DNA of 56,565 bases. It comes from Collinsella aerofaciens (GTDB lineage Bacteria; Actinomycetota; Coriobacteriia; Coriobacteriales; Coriobacteriaceae). The notes below the pieces were generated by a model that saw only the letters and a program-made list of their open reading frames with translations, had not been told where the DNA came from and did no database searches. Numbering within the stretch: position 1 is the stretch's first letter; each line of letters starts with the position of its first letter. Below, piece after piece: positions 8,633-16,795 of this stretch. The position numbers and the translations under genes are program-made. Location: the NCBI RefSeq assembly GCF_028207065.1, contig NZ_JAQLFP010000016.1, forward strand, positions 1 through 56,565, written 5' to 3'.

Positions 8633-8659
8633 TTTCAGTTATGAACTCGCAGCTAGTCG

Positions 8660-10960
8660 CTATTTGATCTTGGTCGTACCCGGCGCCAGGTTGGGGTCGG
8701 TCTCGTTGGCCTCGGTCTGGAAGTGCTCCGTATAGACGTTCTTGCCGTCGCGGAACATCTCGTAGTACTGCATCTTGGCGTAATCCTCGCGCGCCTTGGT
8801 GGCGGCTGCGGCAGCGGCGTCGTCACCGGTGACGTTGGAGGAGAGCGCCCAGCGCAGGCTGGCGTCCTCGTAGCCCACGGAGTTGATGGCGGGCAGCGAC
8901 TCGCGCGGCGTCATATGCGCCTTCTGGTAGTCGGTCAGCGGTGCGCCGATCAGCTGCATAAGCTGCGTGGACAGGTAGTTGGTGGACAGGTCGTCGACCT
9001 CGCTCGTCTGGTCGCAACCGGCAACGTCGTAGTTGGCCCAGATGATGTAGTCGGTCTGCCACAAGCGCTCTTGGTGGGTGGCGTCGTCCTCGCCGGTAAA
9101 CCACTTATCGTTGAACTTGGACGGGAAGAACGGCTGGTGGTCGCCCCAGAACACCACGACTACCTTACGGTCGAGCTTGCTCAGGGCGTTGAGGAAGTAG
9201 CGAAGCGCCTGGTCGGACTGCTCGATGCACGAGACGTACTCGTCGACATCGGACAGCGTGCCGTCCTCGACGGTCTTGGCGTCCAGATCGGTCGTGTCGA
9301 TGTTGAGGTGCATCTGCTTATCTGCCGGCAGCAGGCCCGTGTCGTAGCCCGAGTGGTTCTGCATGGTCACATCGAAGATGAACTGCGGGTCGGCGTTCTG
9401 GTCGAGCAGCTCCAGAATCTTGTCGTAGGTAGCCTGGTCGGTCACCATGCCGCGCAGGGTATCGGCGCCCTGGAAATCGTTGATGGACAGGAACTGGTCA
9501 AAGCCAAAGTCCTTATAGACGTTCTCGCGGTTCCAGTTGGTGGCGTGGTTGGGGTGCATGGCCGTGGTGGAATAGCCGAGCGATTTGAACTGCTCTGCCA
9601 GGTTCCCAGTCGTTTCCATGTTGTAGATGGTGTAGGGGTACACGCCCGAGCCCAGGTTGGCCATGGAGTTGCCGGTCATAAACTCAAACTCGGTATTGGC
9701 GGTACCGCCGCCGTAGGCGCTCACATAGAGCTTGCCGCGGCTGAGGCAGTTGGACAGGTTCTTAAAGTACTGCGGGCCCTCGTAGCCGGCGCGCATGTTC
9801 TGGTAGATGGACAGGTCCGAGAAGGTCTCGTTCATGATGGCGATGACCGTGGGCTTCTCGCTGTCGAACTGCTCCTTTGCGGCGGTGCGCTCGTCGCTCT
9901 TGGCGGCGTCGGACTTGTCGTAGGCCTTGGCGTATTTTTTGAGCGTGGCCTTGGCATCGTCGACGGAGTAGTCGGCGGGTTTGGGCGGCTTGATGGACTG
10001 TGCTGCACTAATAAAGGCAGGCAGATAGCCCTCGCGCCAGTAGCTCTCGAGCGGGCGCCAGGTGTAGACGGTGATGCCGAGAGTGTTGTAGTAGTCGATA
10101 AGCGTGACATGCGCGGTCACGCCGCCCAGGCACAGCACCGCCACGAGCAGGTTGATGAGCAGCATGCGCTTGGCGTTGGCGGCACCCTTTTGACGGTGCG
10201 GTGCCACCAGGCCGGCGTACTCGCATAGCAGCATGGCGATGGCGGTAAAGCCCATGGACAGCACGCAGAACAGCGAGATGGAGAAGGTGTAGCCGTTGCC
10301 GGCGACTGCGGCGGCGGTGGAGATGGCCGAAAGGTCGCCCGGCTGGATGGGCATGGATTTAAACGTGATGACAAAGAACTCGGCAATGCCCAGGACAAAG
10401 AGGGCAAAGGCCAGGACCGCGGGAGCCGCGCCGTGGCGCTGGAACAGGAAGAACAGGCCGACCATGAGCGTGGTGATGATGGCCCACTCGAGCAGGATGC
10501 ACAGGGGGTAGACCCAGGTAAAGTCGTGGTTGGACGAGACCTCCATGCCCAGCAGCGCAAAGACGCCGGCGAGCAGCAGGCACAGGACGGCGGCGACGAG
10601 CGGTTTGCCCACAAAGGCGCCGCGCAGACGGGCGAGCTTGCCGGTGGGAGCGGGGGCGTCGGGCGCGGCGAACGCAAAGACGCGCGGGGCGATGCGGTCG
10701 CGTGCGATGCTGGCCCAAGCGCAGCCGGTGAGGATGGCGTTGGTCAGGATGAGCATCACAAAGGCGAGCGGCTCGTTTTGAGCGACGAGGCCCACGGCGC
10801 CCCAAATAGTCAAAAAGACCTGGAACAGGCCGAAGACGACGCTCCACCCAAGAGCGCTTTTGGCAACGGTTCCCGACTGAGCGCGAATGGCCTTGGCCTC
10901 GCGCAAGACAAGGTAGACGGTCGCCGCAAGACCGACGAGCGAGATGGCGGCAGCGAACAT
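8660..10960 (-). CDS. LTA synthase family sulfatase/phosphoglycerol transferase
   Basis: A 766-residue membrane enzyme. The N-terminal half has about eight hydrophobic segments; an extracellular alkaline-phosphatase/sulfatase domain starts near residue 370. Visible catalytic elements are IMNETFSDL (metal-binding Glu), SAYGGGTANTEFEFMTGNS (nucleophile Thr region of LtaS-type enzymes), NRENVYKDFGF, FDVTMQNHSGY and VVVFWGDHQPFF (metal-binding Asp/His). Such enzymes move glycerol-phosphate or a similar group onto a cell-surface glycopolymer. Start ATG 10960 is preferred over in-frame GTG 10975 because GAGGAG lies just before it. It is longer than the usual LtaS of about 650 residues owing to extra membrane helices. 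The exact polymer is unknown. Transcribed alone, convergent with the flavodoxin gene. Confidence 0.88.
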   Translation of the reverse strand: MFAAAISLVGLAATVYLVLREAKAIRAQSGTVAKSALGWSVVFGLFQVFLTIWGAVGLVAQNEPLAFVMLILTNAILTGCAWASIARDRIAPRVFAFAAPDAPAPTGKLARLRGAFVGKPLVAAVLCLLLAGVFALLGMEVSSNHDFTWVYPLCILLEWAIITTLMVGLFFLFQRHGAAPAVLAFALFVLGIAEFFVITFKSMPIQPGDLSAISTAAAVAGNGYTFSISLFCVLSMGFTAIAMLLCEYAGLVAPHRQKGAANAKRMLLINLLVAVLCLGGVTAHVTLIDYYNTLGITVYTWRPLESYWREGYLPAFISAAQSIKPPKPADYSVDDAKATLKKYAKAYDKSDAAKSDERTAAKEQFDSEKPTVIAIMNETFSDLSIYQNMRAGYEGPQYFKNLSNCLSRGKLYVSAYGGGTANTEFEFMTGNSMANLGSGVYPYTIYNMETTGNLAEQFKSLGYSTTAMHPNHATNWNRENVYKDFGFDQFLSINDFQGADTLRGMVTDQATYDKILELLDQNADPQFIFDVTMQNHSGYDTGLLPADKQMHLNIDTTDLDAKTVEDGTLSDVDEYVSCIEQSDQALRYFLNALSKLDRKVVVVFWGDHQPFFPSKFNDKWFTGEDDATHQERLWQTDYIIWANYDVAGCDQTSEVDDLSTNYLSTQLMQLIGAPLTDYQKAHMTPRESLPAINSVGYEDASLRWALSSNVTGDDAAAAAATKAREDYAKMQYYEMFRDGKNVYTEHFQTEANETDPNLAPGTTKIK

Positions 10961-11173
10961 GCTGAGACTCCTCACAAACTAAAACCTACGAAAGCGGGGG
11001 TTTACCCGATTGTTACCAAGATATGCGCTGCATTTGGTGACTGCGCACAACAACCAGCCATATTAACGCGCGCGTGTGGCAGTGTTGCGCAATGTTGTGG
11101 CGACCTGCGCGATAATGGACGGGAATTACACGGAAACGTAAAGGCTTCTTAAAGAAATGGCAGGGATGGGGCT

Positions 11174-12034
11174 ATGAGCGAGCAGATGAGCGAGCAGGTT
11201 TGTGCGACGGCTGTGGATGTGTGCGGCTATCCGGTCGAGACTACGGGCAACGCGGTACTGGACGCGCTGGAACACCGCTCCTCGACGCGCGCTTTTGCGC
11301 GCGATGACGGCGGCCGTCCCGTGGCAGTGACCGACGAGCAGCGAGCGGCGATTTTGCATGCGGCGAGTCGCGCACCGTCGGCGGGTGCCATGATGATGTA
11401 TTCCATCGTGAGCATTCGCGAGCAGGCTACGCTGGACCGTCTGGCCGACCTGTGCGATCACCAGCCCATGATCGCCAAGGCGCCCTGGGCACTTATATTT
11501 GTGGTCGATTATGCCAAGTGGATCGATCTGTTTGAGCACGTGGGCTGCTTTGAGCACGATTTTGTCGAACGCACGGGCAAGGCGCCCCGTCGTGCACCGG
11601 GTCTGGGTGACTTTGCCATCGCGGCGCAGGATGCCGTGATCGCCGCTCAAAACGCCGTGGTTGCCGCCGAGGCCCTGGGGCTGGGGAGCTGCTACATCGG
11701 TGATATCGTCGAGAACGCCGAGGAAGTTGCCGCACTGCTGGACTTGCCTGCCTATACCATGCCGCTGTCGATGCTCATCATCGGCACGCCCCGTAAGGAG
11801 CGCCCGGCAATCGCGCATCCCGTGGTGAACCTGGTGCACGAGGAGCGTTATTGTCGCGCCGACGCCGCGACGATGGATGCGCAGGTGGCCGAGATGGATG
11901 CGATGTTTCGCCCGCACGCCCGCGAGGTGGGCGAGCGCGTCATCGACATCTACACCCGTAAGCACACGAGCCCCTTTATGGCCGAGATGAGCCGCTCTAT
12001 GGAGTGGTGGTTCAAAAACTGGCTCGGAAAATGA
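11174..12034 (+). CDS. Nitroreductase family protein
   Basis: A 286-residue FMN-dependent oxidoreductase. The N-terminal EHRSSTRAFA segment is the conserved R-R/S-S-x-R-x-F phosphate-binding start of the family. ASRAPSAGAMMMYS contributes the FMN-contacting Pro-Ser region. The middle IAAQNAVVAAEALGLGSCYIGDI segment is the typical long helix plus G-x-G-x-C/x-I turn. The C-terminal third (RYCRADAATMDAQVAEM onward) is an extension seen in larger members. Substrate is unknown: nitroaromatics, quinones or flavins. It is separated from its neighbours by non-coding DNA on both sides, with a palindrome (12036-12070) directly after the stop that may end transcription. Confidence 0.85.
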   Translation: MSEQMSEQVCATAVDVCGYPVETTGNAVLDALEHRSSTRAFARDDGGRPVAVTDEQRAAILHAASRAPSAGAMMMYSIVSIREQATLDRLADLCDHQPMIAKAPWALIFVVDYAKWIDLFEHVGCFEHDFVERTGKAPRRAPGLGDFAIAAQDAVIAAQNAVVAAEALGLGSCYIGDIVENAEEVAALLDLPAYTMPLSMLIIGTPRKERPAIAHPVVNLVHEERYCRADAATMDAQVAEMDAMFRPHAREVGERVIDIYTRKHTSPFMAEMSRSMEWWFKNWLGK

Positions 12035-12035
12035 C

Positions 12036-12070
12036 GAATGTGACAAAGGGGGCATCCCTTTGTCACATTC
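12036..12070. repeat. REP-type palindrome, copy 1
   Basis: GAATGTGACAAAGGG/CCCTTTGTCACATTC (12036-12050 with 12056-12070) begins two bases after the nitroreductase stop. Same family as 26523-26553 and 54417-54447, with degenerate relatives at 46315 and 49358. Confidence 0.85.
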
Positions 12071-12193
12071 CATATCGCCGCGGTGGCCTAAAGGCCGCAT
12101 AAATGTTTATCTAGCTGGGAAAACGGTGCCATTAAAATATGGGCTGATTACATATAATCCCGTCGAACGTTAAAATTGGGAGGAAACCGGCTT

Positions 12194-14221
12194 ATGGAAC
12201 AAAAGGCAAAGGAAGTAGCCTCGCACGCTGCGATTCCTGTGAGCATCTCGGCGATGCTCGTCACGCTGGGCGTGGTGTATGGCGATATCGGCACCAGCCC
12301 CATGTATGTAACCAAGGCGCTCGTTGCCGGCAACGGCGGCATCGGAAGCGTCACGCAGGAGTTCGTGCTCGGCGCGCTCTCCCTTGTCGTGTGGACGGTC
12401 ACGCTGCTGACGACCGTCAAGTACGTGCTGATCTCGCTGCGCGCCGACAACCACGGCGAGGGCGGCATCTTTGCCCTGTACAGCCTGGTCAAGCGCTGCG
12501 GCAAGTGGCTCATCATCCCCGCCATGCTGGGCGGCGCGGCGCTCCTCGCCGACGGCATCCTGACGCCTGCCGTTACCGTCACCACGGCCATCGAGGGCCT
12601 GCGCACCATCCCGGCGGTCCATGCCGTGCTCGGTGACGACCAGGGTCGTGTCGTCGCCATCACGCTTGCCATCATCATCGCGCTCTTCTTGGTGCAGCGC
12701 ATCGGCACGGCCAAGATCGGTCACGCCTTCGGCCCCATCATGACGCTGTGGTTTTTGTTCCTGGGCGGCACGGGCCTGTTCTTTGTCTGCCAGTATCCCG
12801 CGGTGCTGCTGTGCCTCAACCCGTTGCGTGGCATCGCTTTTCTGCTGAGCCCCAACAACCACGCGGGCATCATGATTCTGGGCAGCTGCTTCCTTGCCAC
12901 CACCGGTGCCGAGGCGCTCTACTCCGACATGGGCCATGTGGGCCGCGGCAACATCTACGCCACCTGGCCGTTCGTTAAGTGCTGCCTGCTGCTGTCCTAC
13001 ATGGGCCAGGGCGCGTGGCTTATCAACAACGCCGGCAACCCGGAGCTCATGGGCATCGCCGACCTCAACCCCTTCTACCAGATGCTCGCCCCGGGTCTGC
13101 GCCCCTTTGCCGTCGGCCTTTCCACCGTCGCGGCCATCATCGCCTCGCAGGCGCTCATCACCGGCGCATTCTCACTGGTGTCCGAGGCCAGCCGCCTGGA
13201 CCTCATGCCGCATATGCAGGTCTTCTATCCTGCCGAGACCAAGGGCCAGCTCTACATCCCCATGGTCAACAACGTCATGCTCGTGGGCTGCGTCGTCGTG
13301 GTGCTGCTGTTCCAGAACTCGGCGCACATGGAGGCCGCCTACGGCCTTGCCATTACGCTGACTATGATGTGCACCACGCTGCTGCTCTTCTTCTATCTGC
13401 ACGTGGAGCGCAAGCTCAAGATCGCGCCGTGGATCTTTGCCGTCTTCTTCCTCATGCTCGAGGGTTTCTTCTTTGTGAGCTCGCTCACCAAGTTCTTCCA
13501 CGGTGGCTATTTCACCATTCTGATGGCCATGCTCATCATGGGCATTATGGTGTGCTGGTACAACGGCACGGCGGTCGAGCAGCGCCAGTTTACGCTGCTG
13601 CCGCTGCGCAGCTACCTGCCGCAGCTCAAGCGTCTGCGCGAAGACGACCGCTACGAGCTCATGAGCGACAACATCGTGTACCTGACCAAGGACTCCAACA
13701 CCGACTATATCGACCGCGATATCGTCTACTCGATCTTGGATAAGCATCCCAAGCGCGCTCGCGCCTGGTGGTTCGTGAATGTCGAGACCATGGAGGAGCC
13801 GCATACCTTTGCCTACTCGGTCGAGACGTTCGGCACCGATTACGTGTTCCGCGTGCACCTGTATCTGGGCTACAAGATCAACCAGCGCGTCAATGCCTAT
13901 CTGCGTCAGGTTGTTCAGGATCTGGCTGCCAGCGGCGAGTTGCCGGCGCAGACGCATGACTACTCTGTCTACAAGGACCCGGGCAACATCGGTACGTTCA
14001 AGTTCGTCATGATCCGCAAGCTGCTGGCGCCCGAAAGCGACGTGGAGCCCAGCGAGCGTACGGCCATCACACTCAAGTACATCATCCGCCGCGCCGCCGG
14101 CACGCCTGCGCGCTGGTACGGCTTGGAGAACTCCAACGTGAGCTTTGAGTACGTGCCGCTGTTCACCAAGTTTAAAGCCGTGAGCAAGATGCAGCGTCTG
14201 GCCCCCGACGAGCGCCCGTAG
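12194..14221 (+). CDS. kup: Kup-type potassium uptake permease
   Basis: A 675-residue proton-coupled potassium importer of the KUP/HAK family. The N-terminus carries the family hallmark LGVVYGDIGTSPMY in the first membrane helix, and about twelve hydrophobic segments extend to residue 450. They include RADNHGEGGIFALYSLVKR and GAEALYSDMGHVGRGNI, both family-conserved loops. A cytosolic C-terminal domain of about 200 residues follows. Start ATG 12194 is chosen over an upstream in-frame GTG because GGGAGGAA lies 8-9 nt before it. A -10-like TATAAT lies at 12154-12159. A terminator follows, then a KdpD/KdpE-like sensor pair, suggesting potassium- or turgor-dependent control. No c-di-AMP riboswitch was recognisable in the leader. 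Confidence 0.95.
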   Translation: MEQKAKEVASHAAIPVSISAMLVTLGVVYGDIGTSPMYVTKALVAGNGGIGSVTQEFVLGALSLVVWTVTLLTTVKYVLISLRADNHGEGGIFALYSLVKRCGKWLIIPAMLGGAALLADGILTPAVTVTTAIEGLRTIPAVHAVLGDDQGRVVAITLAIIIALFLVQRIGTAKIGHAFGPIMTLWFLFLGGTGLFFVCQYPAVLLCLNPLRGIAFLLSPNNHAGIMILGSCFLATTGAEALYSDMGHVGRGNIYATWPFVKCCLLLSYMGQGAWLINNAGNPELMGIADLNPFYQMLAPGLRPFAVGLSTVAAIIASQALITGAFSLVSEASRLDLMPHMQVFYPAETKGQLYIPMVNNVMLVGCVVVVLLFQNSAHMEAAYGLAITLTMMCTTLLLFFYLHVERKLKIAPWIFAVFFLMLEGFFFVSSLTKFFHGGYFTILMAMLIMGIMVCWYNGTAVEQRQFTLLPLRSYLPQLKRLREDDRYELMSDNIVYLTKDSNTDYIDRDIVYSILDKHPKRARAWWFVNVETMEEPHTFAYSVETFGTDYVFRVHLYLGYKINQRVNAYLRQVVQDLAASGELPAQTHDYSVYKDPGNIGTFKFVMIRKLLAPESDVEPSERTAITLKYIIRRAAGTPARWYGLENSNVSFEYVPLFTKFKAVSKMQRLAPDERP

Positions 14222-14273
14222 TCGACGTCTGCTGTTTGTCTAGCGACCGCAGGCTGCAAAGGCTATACACTTG

Positions 14274-14330
14274 AAACCACCACAAGGAGGCCACCACCGC
14301 AAAGGTGCCAGTCCCCTTTGTGGTGGTTTT
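14274..14330 (+). terminator. Terminator after kup
   Basis: AAACCACCACAAGG (14274-14287) pairs, with one bulge, with CCTTTGTGGTGGTTT near 14315-14329, followed by a T run. It ends only about 28 bp before the next start codon, so it may also act as an attenuator for the sensor kinase gene. Confidence 0.75.
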
Positions 14331-14357
14331 TGTTTTTGAGAGAGGGGCGGGGCGCTG

Positions 14358-15983
14358 ATGGACGTCCGTGCGGACGGCGATATTGCCGAGAACTTTTGGT
14401 GGCGGCGTACAACGCTGACGCGTCGCAGTCCTCTGTATGACGCCTGCGTATCGGCGGGGCTGCTAGCCGCGGCGACGATTGTGGGCGCGCTGCTCGACCA
14501 TCCGGGGCTCGCGCCGAGCATCATGATCGTCTATGTGTTTGCCGTGCAGCTGTGCGCTTTCTTTACCTGGAGCCGCCTGTACTGCCTGCTGAGCTCGGCT
14601 GCCGCCGTGGCGCTCTACAACTTCTTGTTTGTCGACCCGCGCTACGCGCTGTCGTTTATCGACCGCGTCTATCCCGGCATGTTCTTTATCATGTTTGCGG
14701 TCTCGCTCGTATCGAGCTCGATCGCGCTGGCCCTGCGCCGCGCCTTGGCGCAGGCCGCCGCCAGCGACCGTCGCACGCAGATGGTGCTCGAGACCAACCG
14801 CATGCTGCAGCGGTGTGGCGATCAGCAACAGATTGTGCACGCTATGGCAACGCAGCTGGCGCGTCTTTCGGACTGTCCGGTCGTGTGGTATAGCGCCGAT
14901 GCCGATAACGATGACCTGCTGCCGCGCACGACGTACACGGCCGTGGGCGATGCCGCGCCGGTACACCAGCTGGCGCCGCAGATGCCGCCGCGGCTCTCGG
15001 CGTCCGCCTATGTGGGAACGCCGCTCGATGCCACCTATGGCGCCTCGGCGTTCTACGGCATATACCTGACCGTGCGCTCGGGCGACACCATGGTGCGCGC
15101 GGGCGATCCCGCCTCGGTGGTGGGGGTGTTCGCCATTGTCGCCGAGCCCGATGCGCTGACGCCCGAGGAGCGGACGCTTGCCGATGCCATCGTGAGCGAA
15201 GGCGAGCTGGCGCTCGATCGCGCCCGCGCCATGGAGGCTCGCGAGGAAGCGGCGGTGCTCGCCAAAAACGAACAGCTGCGTGCCAACTTGCTGCGCTCCA
15301 TCTCGCACGACCTGCGTACGCCGCTCACCAGTATTTCGGGTAATGCCGACGTGTTGCTCGACCAGGGCTCGACCGGCACGGCCGTGCTCGACGACCAGAC
15401 ACGCCGCGGCATGCTCCTATCCATTCGCTCGGACGCGCAATGGCTCAACGCCACTGTCGAGAATCTGCTCGCCATCACCAAGCTCGAGGGCGACGGCATG
15501 CATCTGTCGACTACGCTCGAGCTCATGGACGATATCGTCGAGGAGGCGCTGCGCCACGTAAACCCGGCCGTGCGCGAGCACGACCTTAAGGTGGTGGCGT
15601 GCGATGAGCCGGCGCTTGTCAACGTCGACGCGCGCCTGATGGTGCAGCTGGTGGTCAATCTGGTGAACAACGCCATCGCCTATACGCCTGCGGGCTCGCA
15701 TATCGTGATCTCGATTGGCGTCCATGATGGATACGTGGCGTGCTCGGTGGCTGATGATGGCCCGGGCATTGCGCCCGAGGACCGCGAGCGAATCTTTGAG
15801 TCGTTCTACACCGCCAACCATGGCCTGGCCGACAGCTGCCGCAGTGTGGGCTTGGGGCTTTCGCTCTGCCGCTCCATTGCGCTGGCACATGGCGGTAGCA
15901 TAGAGGTTACCGCGGCGGACCCTCACGGTTCGGTCTTTACGATTGAGCTTCCCGCCGCCGACGTTTCGTTTGATAAGGAGTAA
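14358..15983 (+). CDS. kdpD: KdpD-like sensor histidine kinase, N-terminally short
   Basis: A 541-residue membrane sensor kinase. Residues 25-130 form the four-helix DUF4118 domain of KdpD; FFTWSRLYCLLSSAAAVALY and NFLFVDPRYAL are its typical core. A GAF-like region follows (about 140-290), then the dimerisation domain with LLRSISHDLRTPLTSI (phospho-accepting His317) and the ATPase domain with NLVNNAIAYTP (N box), DDGPGI (G1) and GLGLSLC (G2). The roughly 370-residue KdpD/Usp cytoplasmic domain that normally precedes DUF4118 is missing, so it corresponds to the C-terminal half of E. coli KdpD. The response regulator starts 4 bp after the stop. No kdpFABC pump genes are present, so kup just upstream is a plausible target. 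Confidence 0.85.
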   Translation: MDVRADGDIAENFWWRRTTLTRRSPLYDACVSAGLLAAATIVGALLDHPGLAPSIMIVYVFAVQLCAFFTWSRLYCLLSSAAAVALYNFLFVDPRYALSFIDRVYPGMFFIMFAVSLVSSSIALALRRALAQAAASDRRTQMVLETNRMLQRCGDQQQIVHAMATQLARLSDCPVVWYSADADNDDLLPRTTYTAVGDAAPVHQLAPQMPPRLSASAYVGTPLDATYGASAFYGIYLTVRSGDTMVRAGDPASVVGVFAIVAEPDALTPEERTLADAIVSEGELALDRARAMEAREEAAVLAKNEQLRANLLRSISHDLRTPLTSISGNADVLLDQGSTGTAVLDDQTRRGMLLSIRSDAQWLNATVENLLAITKLEGDGMHLSTTLELMDDIVEEALRHVNPAVREHDLKVVACDEPALVNVDARLMVQLVVNLVNNAIAYTPAGSHIVISIGVHDGYVACSVADDGPGIAPEDRERIFESFYTANHGLADSCRSVGLGLSLCRSIALAHGGSIEVTAADPHGSVFTIELPAADVSFDKE

Positions 15984-15987
15984 CGCT

Positions 15988-16701
15988 GTGCCGAACTCTG
16001 CTGTGAAACCGCTTATCTTGGTCGTTGAGGACGATCCCGCCGTCCGCAACCTTATCGTTGCCGCGCTCGAGGCGCACGGCTTGCGCCATATGGCTGTGGA
16101 GACCGCCCACGCCGCCATCGCCGCCGCCTCGTCGCAGGCGCCGAGCATTGTGCTGCTCGATCTGGGCCTGCCCGATATGGACGGCGTCAAGGTGGTGGAG
16201 TCGGTGCGCGCGTGGTCGGGCATGCCGATCATCGTGGTCTCGGCACGCAGCGAGGACGCGGACAAGATCCGTGCGCTCGATGCCGGTGCCGACGATTACC
16301 TGACCAAGCCGTTTTCGGTCGAGGAACTGCTCGCACGCATCCGCACGACGCTCAGGCGCCTTTCGTATGCGCAAACGGGCGGTGTTGCCTCCGAGGGCTC
16401 GTTCGATACCGGCGAGCTGCATATCGATTTTGATGCCGGCATCGCCACGATGGATGGCGAGGAGCTGCATCTGACGCCGATTGAGTACAAGCTTTTGTGC
16501 TTGCTGGCGCACAACGCCGACAAGGTGCTGACGCACCAGTTTATCTTGCACGAGATTTGGGGCACGGCGACCAAGAGCGACCTGGCGAGCCTGCGTGTCT
16601 TTATGGGCACGTTGCGTAAGAAGATCGAGTCCGACCCCGCGCATCCGCGTTACATCCAAACCCATGTAGGCATTGGCTACCGCCTGGTCACCCAAGGCTA
16701 G
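15988..16701 (+). CDS. kdpE: KdpE-like response regulator
   Basis: A 237-residue OmpR/PhoB-type regulator. The receiver domain shows acidic VVEDDPAV, the phosphorylation site IVLLDLGLPDMDGV and the conserved Lys in DYLTKPFSVEELLARI. A winged-helix DNA-binding domain follows from about residue 140 (LTPIEYKLLCLLAHNADKVL through GIGYRLVTQ). Start GTG 15988 is set by AAGGAG spaced 7 nt upstream, and translation then begins VPNSAVKPLILVVEDD. It is coupled to the sensor kinase by a 4-bp gap. The receiver most resembles KdpE, but with no kdp pump genes nearby the regulon is uncertain. A hairpin at 16726-16792 ends the operon. Confidence 0.88.
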   Translation: MPNSAVKPLILVVEDDPAVRNLIVAALEAHGLRHMAVETAHAAIAAASSQAPSIVLLDLGLPDMDGVKVVESVRAWSGMPIIVVSARSEDADKIRALDAGADDYLTKPFSVEELLARIRTTLRRLSYAQTGGVASEGSFDTGELHIDFDAGIATMDGEELHLTPIEYKLLCLLAHNADKVLTHQFILHEIWGTATKSDLASLRVFMGTLRKKIESDPAHPRYIQTHVGIGYRLVTQG

Positions 16702-16725
16702 ATCGCCAACCACCATCCCAATATG

Positions 16726-16792
16726 AGTTGCGGTGAAATACGGTCTAAATTTGCCTAATTCCAGGCAAAACAGTCCGTATTCCACCGCAACT
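16726..16792. terminator. Bidirectional terminator with nested stem
   Basis: Outer arms 16726-16743 and 16775-16792 pair with one mismatch, with inner TTTGCCT/AGGCAAA (16750-16756 with 16763-16769). It lies between the convergent kdpE and rlmKL genes and abuts the rlmKL stop. Confidence 0.75.
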
Positions 16793-16795
16793 TTG

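Noticed and set aside
8723..10228. Long plus-strand frame opposite the LTA-synthase-like gene
   Set aside because: Antisense frames of this type arise from strong third-position GC bias; the minus-strand product has clear catalytic motifs. The same applies to the long frames opposite 5484-7343, 26562-28766 and 38696-42452.
12071..12193. c-di-AMP (ydaO-type) riboswitch upstream of kup
   Set aside because: Looked for because such switches control potassium transporters, but the leader is short and shows none of the conserved blocks.
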